Notes under the pieces: model-generated
What the model saw: the letters and a program-made list of their open reading frames with translations, nothing else
Told to the model about the DNA's origin: nothing
Databases searched by the model: none
Part shown: in pieces, positions 8,909-17,268 of the stretch
Position numbering within the stretch: position 1 is the stretch's first letter
Layout of the letters: the number at the start of each line of letters is the position of its first letter
Made by a program: the position numbers and the translations under genes
Assembly (NCBI GenBank): GCA_966250335.1
Contig: CBINGZ010000045.1
Coordinates: 1-44,450 of the forward strand
DNA: 44,450 nucleotides
Direction: 5' to 3'
Source: OLB7 sp966250335
Lineage (GTDB): Bacteria > Bacteroidota > Ignavibacteria > OLB7

Positions 8909-11041
8909 CTACTTCTTCTTCCGCTTCTCGTTCGTTCCGCGAAGAAGCGCCGCGGCTTCCGTATACTCCCCGGCAACGGCCAGATCGAGCGCCGTGTCGC
9001 CGAAGCGGGTCTTCGCCTCCCTGTCGACACGCTTCGCAAGGAGCGCGCGGATGATCGACGTCGAGCCTTTCTGGGCCGCGAACATCAGCGGCGTAAAACC
9101 GTCGGGATCGGGACGGTTCGGGTCGGCGCCGCGGGCGATCAGCGTGTCGGCCATCTCCTCGTAGGCGTAGTAGCAGGCGAGGATCAGCGGAGTGCGTCCC
9201 TGTTCGTCGACTGCGTTGATGTCGGCGCCGGCGTCGATCAGCATCGAGGAGACCGGAATGTTGCTCACGTTGACCGCATACCCGAGCGCCGTCATCCCCT
9301 CGATCGACCGGAGTTCCAGCGCCCCCTTCCGGCGGATCAGCAGGGCGACCGTCGACTCCTTCCCCTGGTCCGCCGCCGCCATCAGCGCCGTCCGTCCCTC
9401 GGGAGTGCGGGCGTCGATCTCTGCGCCCCGGTCGAGCAGAAGTTCCACCACCTCGTCGGCGCCGGCGGCGGCCGCCAGGTGGAGAGCCGACTTCCCGTCG
9501 GAGTCGACGGGGGCCACCGATGCGCCGCGATCGAGAAGTACCCGGACGGCATCATGAGCGTTTTCGATCGCCGCGTGCATCAGCGCCGTCTGCCCGTACG
9601 AGTCGGCGGCGTTGACGTTCGCGCCGGAATCGAGGAGGACGCGGACGGCGTTCTCCGCCCCCTCCCACGCGGCATGCATGAGCGCCGTGAGCCCCTTCGG
9701 ATCGACCTCATCGACAGGGACCCCTCGTTCCAGCAGAAACGTGACAGCCTCCGGAACATCGTGCCAGGCGGCGCGCATCATGAGCGTGATCCCGTACTCG
9801 TCGGCGGTGTCGATCCGGCCGCCGCCGTCCAGATAGCTCCGAAGGCGATCTATATCTCCATCGGACGCCGCTTTGAAGATGTCGTCGGAGGGGCTCAGTT
9901 CATCGACCTCCGCTTCCGCATCCTCCTGCGTCACGGGAGCCATACCATCGCTATCGGATATGATATAGAGCTTCGTGTCGCGCGTGCAGTAGACGGTATG
10001 ATCGGTGGCGACGGGGGAGCCCGCCATGCCGTATCCGAAACCGATATCTCCGGTCCACCTGAACTCTCCGTCGGCAAGGCCGATCGCATGGAGTCTGGAG
10101 TCGAACGTCGACACGTAGAGGATATCCCCGGCGATCGAGGGGGGGGAATGAAACGGTCCTCCGTCGAGACTCTGCGTCCAGAGAACATTCCCCTTCGGAT
10201 CGCTTGCCTGAAGGCGCCCGTCGACGGAGAGGACGACGGCGGTTCCCCCGGGGGTCAGAACAGGAGTAAGGAGTCCGACCGATCCGGTGGGAACCGCGTG
10301 CAGCTTCTTCCCCGTCCGTCGATCGAGCACCACAAGCTCCCCCTCGGAACCGCGGCAGTAGAGTCTTTTATCGTCTATCGATACACCGCCGCCGCCTCCC
10401 TCGTACTTCCAGATCACGCTCCCCTTCGCCGCGTCGACGGCATGGACCTCCGGCTTGTCGGTGCCGACGTAGACGACCCCCTCAGCGAAGGCCGGGCTGT
10501 AGACGTCGCGCCCCGCCTTGTAGCTCCAGAGGAGCTTCCCCGTCTCCGCGTCGAGCGCATGAAGCCGGCTCCCCATCGTCGAGAAGTAGAGCCGCCCGTC
10601 GGCGAGGCAGGGGGAGGTGAGGGTCGGTTCCTCCCCCTTGAAGGTCCAGAGGGTCTCCCCCGTTTTCCTGTCGAACGCCTGCACGTTCCCTTCGGTGACC
10701 ACGGCATAGAGACGGGTCGCGGTGACGACCGGCGATCCGTATACCTGTCCCGTTGCGACATATCCTTCCGTGATATCGATCCCGTTCGCGCCGATCACGT
10801 GCCCCGAATCGGTCGCAACGAAGACCATGCCGTCGAAGATCGTCGGCGAGGGGCTGAGCTTCTGCGTCTTCAGGTTGATGTAGTAGGCGCTCCCGTCGGT
10901 ATACTCCACGGGGGCGCAGAGCCAGTTCCCGGTGCGGCGGTTGATCTGGTCGGCGAGGGAGTCGGACGTCTGCGCGCGGAGGGCCGAGACGGCAAGGAGA
11001 ATGAGAAGGGGAGAGAGTGCCGGACGCGGCAGCATGTTCAT
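8909..11041 (-). CDS. Secreted PQQ-like beta-propeller fused to ankyrin repeats
   Basis: I chose the start at 11041 because the protein then opens with a signal peptide (MNMLPRPALSPLLILLAVSALRAQ); the longer in-frame reading to 11314 runs into the upstream gene. The mature protein of about 690 residues has two parts. Residues about 35-365 hold six or more PQQ/BamB-type blades ('FDRKTGETLWTF', 'LDAETGKLLWSY', 'VDAAKGSVIWKY'). Residues about 384-705 hold nine or ten ankyrin repeats ('GLTALMHAAWEGAENAVRVLL', 'GQTALMHAAIENAHDAVRVLL'). Both are protein-interaction folds and no catalytic site is evident. It is probably periplasmic or surface-bound. It is the last gene of the sigma/anti-sigma run, separated from the ASH lipoprotein by 217 bases with a hairpin. 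Confidence 0.85.
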   Translation of the reverse strand: MNMLPRPALSPLLILLAVSALRAQTSDSLADQINRRTGNWLCAPVEYTDGSAYYINLKTQKLSPSPTIFDGMVFVATDSGHVIGANGIDITEGYVATGQVYGSPVVTATRLYAVVTEGNVQAFDRKTGETLWTFKGEEPTLTSPCLADGRLYFSTMGSRLHALDAETGKLLWSYKAGRDVYSPAFAEGVVYVGTDKPEVHAVDAAKGSVIWKYEGGGGGVSIDDKRLYCRGSEGELVVLDRRTGKKLHAVPTGSVGLLTPVLTPGGTAVVLSVDGRLQASDPKGNVLWTQSLDGGPFHSPPSIAGDILYVSTFDSRLHAIGLADGEFRWTGDIGFGYGMAGSPVATDHTVYCTRDTKLYIISDSDGMAPVTQEDAEAEVDELSPSDDIFKAASDGDIDRLRSYLDGGGRIDTADEYGITLMMRAAWHDVPEAVTFLLERGVPVDEVDPKGLTALMHAAWEGAENAVRVLLDSGANVNAADSYGQTALMHAAIENAHDAVRVLLDRGASVAPVDSDGKSALHLAAAAGADEVVELLLDRGAEIDARTPEGRTALMAAADQGKESTVALLIRRKGALELRSIEGMTALGYAVNVSNIPVSSMLIDAGADINAVDEQGRTPLILACYYAYEEMADTLIARGADPNRPDPDGFTPLMFAAQKGSTSIIRALLAKRVDREAKTRFGDTALDLAVAGEYTEAAALLRGTNEKRKKK

Positions 11042-11157
11042 GAGGATTCCGGAAGAATGGGAGAGGACGCCGCCCTCGGCGGGACAGGAGATCCCCCGGA
11101 CCGGACGACGGTGCGAAAGTACGAATCGGCAGGTTATTTCGCTCCCTCGTAAACGGC

Positions 11158-11182
11158 AAGCGGCGGGGAGTGCCCGCCGCTT
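11158..11182 (-). terminator. GC-rich hairpin upstream of the PQQ/ankyrin gene
   Basis: AAGCGGCGGG and CCCGCCGCTT form a perfect 10-bp stem around the loop GAGTG. It lies just past the end of the ASH lipoprotein gene on the minus strand. Only a short, interrupted T-rich stretch (CTTGCCGTTTAC) follows, so it may be a partial terminator that reduces expression of the PQQ/ankyrin gene. Confidence 0.45.
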
Positions 11183-11258
11183 CCATGCGTCCGTTCGAAG
11201 ACAACCCCTTGCTTCTACCGGCGACAACATCTCCATGTCGGGGAGGAACCTCCGGGCA

Positions 11259-12059
11259 TCACCACGCCCGGCCGATCGCCACCCCGACGCTATCGACCGG
11301 GATCGGGCCCACATCCCTGATCCCCACTGTAATCTCGGCCGCGTGCGGCCCGGCGTCGGAGGGCTCGAACTCCAGGTTCAGCGTATACTTCTCCCCCGGC
11401 TGAATATCGTCATAGACCAGATTGAGGAGTTTGATCCCGTTCCCCAGTGTCGCTTTCACCGCCATGCTGTGGATCGAGGCGACCCGGTCGCTGTTGTTGA
11501 CGATATCGATGTCGGCCGCCGTCAGACTGCCGACATTGATACTGTCGAACTCCGCGTCGGTCACATAGATCAGGTAATCCCCCACGATCGCCTTCAGCGG
11601 TATCCTGAAGGTGTCCCCCAGGATCAGCGTATCGAGGTATCTGCCGCGACCGGGGGAACGGAACCGTACGGGGACTCTGAAGGAGGCGCTGTCGGCCCCT
11701 TTCGACGTCATGGCGAACGTCGCCGGGCCGAGGATCTCGAACCCCCGTTTCCCGGTCGCCAGCCTGGCGGAGATGACGGAACCGACCGCGTCCCGGGTGG
11801 CAATCACATCGATAAAGGATGTAACTCCGGCGTTGGCGATCGAGTTGTCCGGATAGGTCCCCAGATCGATCGCATCGGGAGAGACATAGATCGCGGAATC
11901 GAGGTTCCGGCTCCCCTCCTCCCCATCTCTGGTCTCACGGCGGTTGGCGGGAACATCGGCGGGGGAGCTGCAGGAGCCGACAACCACGGCAAGCAGAACC
12001 GCCGCGAGCATCGGAGATATCGCGATCCTGAGTCCGGCATGTCTCAAGGCATATCGCAT
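11259..12059 (-). CDS. Lipoprotein with ASH/Ig-like domains
   Basis: This 266-residue protein has a signal sequence ending in a lipobox (VVVGSCSS, Cys near residue 30). Two Ig-like/ASH-type segments follow: 'IYVSPDAIDLGTYPDN...SFIDVIATRDAVGSVISAR' and, later, 'AADIDIVNNSDRVASIHSM' with 'IQPGEKYTLNLEFEPSDAGPHAAEI'. These are typical of the choice-of-anchor or HYDIN-like proteins of Bacteroidota relatives. It starts 25 bases after the stop of the anti-sigma-like gene, so it is probably cotranscribed with the sigma factor. The specific role is unknown; an envelope-sensing partner is plausible. Confidence 0.65.
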   Translation of the reverse strand: MRYALRHAGLRIAISPMLAAVLLAVVVGSCSSPADVPANRRETRDGEEGSRNLDSAIYVSPDAIDLGTYPDNSIANAGVTSFIDVIATRDAVGSVISARLATGKRGFEILGPATFAMTSKGADSASFRVPVRFRSPGRGRYLDTLILGDTFRIPLKAIVGDYLIYVTDAEFDSINVGSLTAADIDIVNNSDRVASIHSMAVKATLGNGIKLLNLVYDDIQPGEKYTLNLEFEPSDAGPHAAEITVGIRDVGPIPVDSVGVAIGRAW

Positions 12060-12084
12060 TGCGTCAATTCCCTCATGATACGGT

Positions 12085-13419
12085 TCAGAACTTCACGGAG
12101 AGTCCGTAGGTGAACCCGAGCTTCCGGGTGACGACCATCTCCTCCCCGTACCTGCTCAGGAAGAGGCTCCCCTCCAGACCGGCGGAGCATCCCACCGGCC
12201 CGATCTCCATCCGGAGTCCCACAGTTCCCCTGCCGACCGGCCCGACCGCCGATCCTCCGGCCGCTCCCCGCATGAAGGGCCGGACCCCGGCATAGCCGAT
12301 GCCGGTCGGCGAGAACTGATAGACGCCGGTGACCCAGAGGGCCACGTAATTCTGTTCGACCTCCACTCGATCCGTTCCCGCCTCGCCGGGCTTCAGCAGA
12401 TCCGGAGGGGGTTCGATTCTTGTATACCGCTGATCGATGCTTTCCCTCCCCATCTCCACGCCGAACGCATGCTCCTCCGAGAGGTGGTAGAGGAACGTGA
12501 CCCCGAACTCCCTGAGCCCGGAGCCCGCCAGCGGCTCCAGCCCCGTCGCCGGGAACGATCGCGCCGTGAACCCGCGAAGGCCAAGCGACATGTTCGACGG
12601 ATTCGACGAAAGATCGTCCGTAGAGGCTGCGAGGAGCGCGTGCGGCAACGCGCCCGGAACCGTGTCCCGGCCGACATCGGGACCAAGCTCCCGGAGATCT
12701 ATCGCCTCAAGACGCGGCGCCTCCATGAACGAGGAATCCCCCGATGCGGTCGTCTCCGCGCCGGAGGGGTCGGGCGTCGGCATAAGAGCGGGCGGACTCT
12801 CGACGACCGGTCTCCCGGTCCGGTCGACGCCGAGGGAGAGCCGGTTCGACCTGCCGCCGCGTGCTCCACGGGCAACCTCCCGGCCCGTGGAGCTACGCGG
12901 CGGAGGTACAGCCGCCACGAGATCATGCGGCCCCCCCTCGGCGGAAGCCCCCCCGGGTTCCCGCCGAACAGCCGCATCGATCCCGGCCGGATCGTTCGAG
13001 GAGATCGGCGAACCGATCGCCGCATCACCGTGCGTCGCCCCATCAACCTTTACCGTGGCCGCCGGCTCCGCATCCCGGAACGTGTTCGAGACGAGGAGCG
13101 TGACGGAGGAGGAGAGAAGAGCCACGGCGATCATGGTCAGCGTCGTTTTCCATCCCCCCCCTTTCTTCCTGTCGTCTCCGGCCGTGGCCGCCGGATCGAC
13201 GACCAGCCCGGTCGCTTCAAGGACCTTCCGCTTCATGTCGGCGGGGGGGCGCATCGGCTCGGACCGGAGCGCGTTTCTGATTGCGATATGATGCCGCATC
13301 TCGCACTGCAGATCGACGTCGCTGGCAAGCTGATAGAACAGCCTGCTCACGTCGTCCCCCTCAAGCTCGCCGTCGAGGAAAACGCTCAGCAGTTCCGAGG
13401 AAGAGAATTGTTCGCTCAT
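12085..13419 (-). CDS. Anti-sigma-like membrane protein with beta-barrel-like C-terminus
   Basis: This 444-residue protein has three parts. Residues 1-70 ('LLSVFLDGELEGDDVSRLFYQL...MRHHIAIRNAL') resemble the cytoplasmic sigma-binding domain of anti-sigma factors, without a clear zinc HxxxCxxC set. One membrane helix lies at about 92-111 (TLTMIAVALLSSSVTLLV). A Pro/Ala/Ser/Asp-rich linker runs to about 290. The C-terminal 150 residues alternate polar and hydrophobic residues, contain 'VALWVTGVYQFSPTGIGYAGVRPF', and end in GLSVKF, with a terminal Phe as in outer-membrane barrel proteins. The ECF sigma gene lies directly upstream with a 46-base gap, so the protein probably holds that sigma factor at the inner membrane. 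The barrel-like tail is unusual. Confidence 0.65.
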   Translation of the reverse strand: MSEQFSSSELLSVFLDGELEGDDVSRLFYQLASDVDLQCEMRHHIAIRNALRSEPMRPPADMKRKVLEATGLVVDPAATAGDDRKKGGGWKTTLTMIAVALLSSSVTLLVSNTFRDAEPAATVKVDGATHGDAAIGSPISSNDPAGIDAAVRREPGGASAEGGPHDLVAAVPPPRSSTGREVARGARGGRSNRLSLGVDRTGRPVVESPPALMPTPDPSGAETTASGDSSFMEAPRLEAIDLRELGPDVGRDTVPGALPHALLAASTDDLSSNPSNMSLGLRGFTARSFPATGLEPLAGSGLREFGVTFLYHLSEEHAFGVEMGRESIDQRYTRIEPPPDLLKPGEAGTDRVEVEQNYVALWVTGVYQFSPTGIGYAGVRPFMRGAAGGSAVGPVGRGTVGLRMEIGPVGCSAGLEGSLFLSRYGEEMVVTRKLGFTYGLSVKF

Positions 13420-13465
13420 GTCGGCATCAACGTATTGTTGGTCTCATGGATTGACGGATCGGGCC

Positions 13466-14029
13466 TCACTTCTGAAGGTCTTCAAGGTAGGGGGAAAGGA
13501 TATCCCGGAGTTTGTTCTTTGCCCGATATATCCGTGTCCTGATCACCGGCATCGTGGTCCCCACCACCTCGGCGATCTCGTTGTAGGTCAGATTCATATG
13601 CTCCTTCAGAATAAGCGCTTCGCGATATTCATCAGGGAGCGTCTCCATCGCGGTCTCTATCAGTCTGGCAAGCTCGGTGCTTTCGAACGGACGGTCGTTC
13701 ACCGGAAACTGGAACTCGTCCAGCGAGACGTTGCTGTAGTGCCGTCGTCGCCGTTCGTTCAGGCATCTGTTTCTGGCGATCCGGAGCAGATAGGCGGGAG
13801 CGTTCAGCATCTTCCGCTCGACCCTGGCGCTGCTGATGAACCGGATCAGCACCTCCTGGCAGACATCCTCCGCCAGCATGTCGTCCCCAAGCATGCGGCA
13901 GCAGTAGGTGTAGACGCGCGGCGCATGTCTCCCGTAGAGTTCGTCGAACGCGGCGTGCGCCTGTTCGCGCGACGCGCCGAGCATGCCGTAGAGTTCCTCG
14001 TCCGAAACGTATTTCAGATCCTTCGACAT
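13466..14029 (-). CDS. ECF-family RNA polymerase sigma factor
   Basis: I placed the start at 14029 (MSKDLKYVSDEEL...), giving 187 residues, the usual size; the longer reading to 14158 adds atypical sequence. Region 2 is visible in 'AFDELYGRHAPRVYTYCCRMLGD..LAEDVCQEVLIRF', the region-2 helix that contacts RNA polymerase and the -10 element. Region 4 is 'METLPDEYREALILKEHMNLTYNEIAEVVGTTMPVIRTRIYRAKNKLR', a helix-turn-helix for the -35 element. It heads a minus-strand run with the anti-sigma-like gene, the ASH lipoprotein and the PQQ/ankyrin gene, and probably controls that set and itself. Confidence 0.9.
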   Translation of the reverse strand: MSKDLKYVSDEELYGMLGASREQAHAAFDELYGRHAPRVYTYCCRMLGDDMLAEDVCQEVLIRFISSARVERKMLNAPAYLLRIARNRCLNERRRRHYSNVSLDEFQFPVNDRPFESTELARLIETAMETLPDEYREALILKEHMNLTYNEIAEVVGTTMPVIRTRIYRAKNKLRDILSPYLEDLQK

Positions 14030-14550
14030 CTGCACATGGGAGGGGAGAGTGCCACAGGTCGACCTTTCCCTCAATAACCGTGAAGTCCGCGCTTTGTCAC
14101 ACGGCCGTATGAACCGGCCTGCCGCAAGCAGATTCGTACGGCCAGTATATATCGTCATCCCTCTTCAATTAATTTGTCGTAATCCGCGCTTTTCACCCCC
14201 CCGCACATATTGACTTGGCTCTCCGTCGTAGGTAATTTCACTCCGTTCATGCGCAGATCCCCTCATGTGCGCGTGTGACCGGCTCACCCTACACCGCCCC
14301 GATACCCTTCGGAGCGGCAGCAGCCGAGATATCGAACACACCTATCCCCTACCAGGTGTCAACAGTAGTTGGTTCATGAACAACCGTCGTTACGACGGAG
14401 TCTTCCGTACGCCCTGAACCGAAGCTTCCTCGCAGGCGCTTCGAAACGGATGCGGAGAGATTCCCGATGCGACGGGCGCGCTCGCGCACGATCTCCATGA
14501 CCGCTCCAGGGTCCACGACCCCGGAGGACGGTCCGTGATGTACGAACCCT
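14030..14550. other. Divergent control region with several palindromes
   Basis: This 520-base gap separates the minus-strand sigma gene from the plus-strand glycosyltransferase/eCIS run. It holds a promoter-like pair at 14210-14238. Between 14337 and 14400 are three inverted repeats: ACACCT...AGGTGT, the 10-bp palindrome GTTCATGAAC, and CCGTCG-TTA-CGACGG. I found no convincing gene. The palindromes could bind regulators or fold in RNA. Confidence 0.45.
14210..14238 (+). promoter_or_regulatory. Possible promoter ahead of the glycosyltransferase/eCIS run
   Basis: TTGACT and TAATTT are separated by 17 bases, a good sigma-70-like arrangement, about 310 bases before the glycosyltransferase start. 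In Bacteroidota the primary sigma factor prefers other boxes, so the match may be chance. Confidence 0.3.
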
Positions 14551-17244
14551 ATGAGGATGGATGCAGGAGATATGGAGCAGCAACCACGCGTAAGCTGTAT
14601 CATGCCGACCCGCGACCGACGGAAATTCGTCGGCCAGGCGATATGGTATTTTCTACGGCAGGACTACCCTGACCGCGAGCTTATCGTGGTCGACGACGGC
14701 GTTGATCCCGTTGCCGATCTCATCCCCAACGACTCCCGCATCCGCTACGTCCGCCTGAAGGAGCGCCGCACGATCGGCGCCAAACGAAATATCGCGTGCG
14801 AACTGAGCGACGGCGACCTGATCGCCCACTGGGACGACGACGACTGGATCGCCCCGCACCGCCTCAGCCTCCAGGTCCGTGAGCTTACCTCCAGCGGCGC
14901 CTCCGCCTGCGGCTCGCGGGCCCTTCTCCACTACTTCATCGACGCCGCCCAGGCCTGGCTCTACAGAAGCTCCCCCGCCGACGTCTCATGGCTCGCCGGG
15001 GGGACCCTGATGTACAGGCGCTCCGCCTGGGAAGCGAAGCCGTTCCGGGAGATCGACATCGGCGAGGACAGCAGCTGGGTGCGGGAGATTCCGGCCGAGA
15101 GGCTGCGCGCCATCGACGGAGATCCCTACTATATCGCACTGGTACATTCAGCGAACACCGCATCCAAGAACGTCCGCGACCGCCGCTGGGAACAGCTCCC
15201 CCTGGATGACGTCAGATCGATCCTGGCGCACGACCGCGACTTCTACGCGGCCCTGCGGAACAGCGGGAAGAGGAGCGGAGGAAGGGCCCCCTCCTCCCTT
15301 ACCGTCCGCGCTCAGTTCCTTATCTACGACGGCTACGGCAGCATGGCCGAGTACCTGGTGCGGGGCATGGCAAGGGAAGGGGCGACCGTCAACATCTCCC
15401 CCATCACCCTCGATGTACGCGGGTTCGGGAACGATTTCACGCGCCTCCTCGAACGCTCACGCCCCGAACCGGGCGCCCCCCTTCTCTACTTTTCACCCCT
15501 CTCACCGGGAGGGGACCCCTTCCGCGCCGAACGGGAGCTCTTCATCAACACCATGTGGGAGAGCAGCCGGCTCCCGAAGAACTGGCCGTCGCAGATGAAC
15601 GGCGCACGGACGATCATTGTCCCGACACGATATGTCGCCGACGTCTGCAGGAAGAGCGGCGTCACGGCGCCGATCGAGGTCGTGGCGCAGGGATGCGATC
15701 CCGAGGTCTACTCATATATCGAGCGGCCCGACCGCCCCGGCCTCACAACGCTGATCGTCGGGACGATCGTGGGGCGCAAGCATGTGCGGGAAGGAATCGC
15801 CGCGTGGAAACGGGCGTTCGAAGGGGACCGGGAGGCGCGTCTCATCATCAAGTCGCGGTTCCGGTACGGGAACTTCACGCCGGACGATCCACGGATCATC
15901 TTCGTCGACGACAACGAGACGACCAGGGGGATTCCCCACTGGTATGCCGAGGCGGACCTGCTCATGGCGCTCGGCAACGAAGGCTTCGGCCTGCCGCTCG
16001 TGGAGGGGATGGCGACCGGCCTTCCCGTGATCGCGCTCGGCACCGAGGGGCAGGGGGATCTCTGCGAGGATGCCGCGGGGCTTCTTCTCCCGGTCCCCGC
16101 CGGTCGGATGGAACGATACGACGAGCCGCCGTACGGATCATGCGGCTTCCGCGGCGTCCCCGACGTCGATGCGGTGGTCGAGAGGCTGCGATGGGTGAAG
16201 GAACATCGCGACGAGGCGCGCGAGATGGGACGGCAGGCGTCGGAATGGGCGCTCAGAGAGAGGAACATCTGGAGGATGGGCCCGGCGATGCTCGACGTGA
16301 TCGAGGCGAATCTGGCTCCTCCCCGTCCGCTGCGCCGCCGTCCGTTCCTCTGGGTTCCGAGCATGGGAACCCCCTGCGGCATCGCCGAGTACACGGAATA
16401 TCTGGCGGCCGCGCTCCCGAACGTCACGGTGACCTCGACGTTCCCCGAGGCGCGCCGGACCAGGCTCCTGCACGTGCAGCACCACGACGGCATCTTCAAC
16501 GAACGGGAACTGAGCCGGCAGATACGGATCGCGAAGCATGCGGGGACGAAGGTCGCGGTTACCGAGCATGCGGTCGGTCCGGCGGCCCGCGCATGGGAAG
16601 CGGATGCGGATCTCCTGATCTCGCTAACAAAATCGGGCGCCGATGCGTTGCGGCATCGATGGCCCGGCCGGCGGGTCGAGTATATCCCCCACGGATGCCC
16701 CACCTGGTTTCCGCGACGAAAGCGCCGCCCCGGCAGGACGATCGGCGCCTTCGGCTTCATCGAACAGCACAAGGGATTCCGGCAGCTGCTGGAACTGCTC
16801 CGCTCCGTGCCGGAGACCGAGCTTCTCCTCTTCGGTCATGCGAAAACATCGGAACGCGACCGGGAGTGGGAGGAGGAATCGCGGGGCCTGCCGGTACGGC
16901 GGGTCGCGGAGTTCCTTCCGATCGAGGAGATCGCGAGACGTCTCGCCGCCGAGGCGGACATCCTCGCCTTCTGGTACGACGACACCGATCTCCACACGAC
17001 AAGCGGCGCGATCCGGGTCGCCATGGCCACCGGGGTCCCCGTGCTCGCTTCACCGACACGTTGGTTCACCGACGTACGGGAAGCAACATATCAGCCTGAG
17101 ATATTGATAGAAGGGGTGGAACGGCTTCTGGGGGATATCGATCTTCAGCGTGAAGTCACCGCCGCCGCACACGACTACTGCAATGCCCATAGCTGGATCC
17201 GAACCGCCGAGCTTCATCGAGAACTCTGGCGATCTCTGGAATAA
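14551..17244 (+). CDS. Three-module glycosyltransferase (GT2-GT4-GT4)
   Basis: This 897-residue protein appears to hold three sugar-transferase modules. Residues about 10-220 are a GT-A fold of the GT2 type ('VSCIMPTRDRRKFVGQAI', 'ELIVVDDG', the acidic HWDDDDW with Asp at 95-98). Residues about 250-590 are a GT-B fold like GT4, with the nucleotide-sugar site EGFGLPLVEGMA (Glu477, Glu485). Residues about 597-897 are a second GT-B module ('GTPCGIAEYTEYL', 'YIPHGCPTWFP', 'IGAFGFIEQHKGF', 'SGAIRVAMATGVPVLASP'). No signal peptide or membrane helix is seen, so it should be cytoplasmic. An alternative start at 14572 (MEQQPRVSC) has AGGAG very close upstream. The sheath gene begins 24 bases after its stop in the same direction, so it probably shares the eCIS transcript. 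The substrate is unknown. Confidence 0.8.
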   Translation: MRMDAGDMEQQPRVSCIMPTRDRRKFVGQAIWYFLRQDYPDRELIVVDDGVDPVADLIPNDSRIRYVRLKERRTIGAKRNIACELSDGDLIAHWDDDDWIAPHRLSLQVRELTSSGASACGSRALLHYFIDAAQAWLYRSSPADVSWLAGGTLMYRRSAWEAKPFREIDIGEDSSWVREIPAERLRAIDGDPYYIALVHSANTASKNVRDRRWEQLPLDDVRSILAHDRDFYAALRNSGKRSGGRAPSSLTVRAQFLIYDGYGSMAEYLVRGMAREGATVNISPITLDVRGFGNDFTRLLERSRPEPGAPLLYFSPLSPGGDPFRAERELFINTMWESSRLPKNWPSQMNGARTIIVPTRYVADVCRKSGVTAPIEVVAQGCDPEVYSYIERPDRPGLTTLIVGTIVGRKHVREGIAAWKRAFEGDREARLIIKSRFRYGNFTPDDPRIIFVDDNETTRGIPHWYAEADLLMALGNEGFGLPLVEGMATGLPVIALGTEGQGDLCEDAAGLLLPVPAGRMERYDEPPYGSCGFRGVPDVDAVVERLRWVKEHRDEAREMGRQASEWALRERNIWRMGPAMLDVIEANLAPPRPLRRRPFLWVPSMGTPCGIAEYTEYLAAALPNVTVTSTFPEARRTRLLHVQHHDGIFNERELSRQIRIAKHAGTKVAVTEHAVGPAARAWEADADLLISLTKSGADALRHRWPGRRVEYIPHGCPTWFPRRKRRPGRTIGAFGFIEQHKGFRQLLELLRSVPETELLLFGHAKTSERDREWEEESRGLPVRRVAEFLPIEEIARRLAAEADILAFWYDDTDLHTTSGAIRVAMATGVPVLASPTRWFTDVREATYQPEILIEGVERLLGDIDLQREVTAAAHDYCNAHSWIRTAELHRELWRSLE

Positions 17245-17268
17245 ACTGAAGATTCGTGAGAGGTATCT

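Noticed and set aside
9479..11152. 557-residue + strand open frame
   Set aside because: Antisense shadow of the PQQ/ankyrin gene, with Arg/Asp/Gly-rich sequence typical of reverse-frame reading in GC-rich DNA.
15555..17099. 514-residue + strand open frame
   Set aside because: Out-of-frame shadow of the glycosyltransferase; composition is Arg/Gly/Asp-rich and no domain is recognisable.
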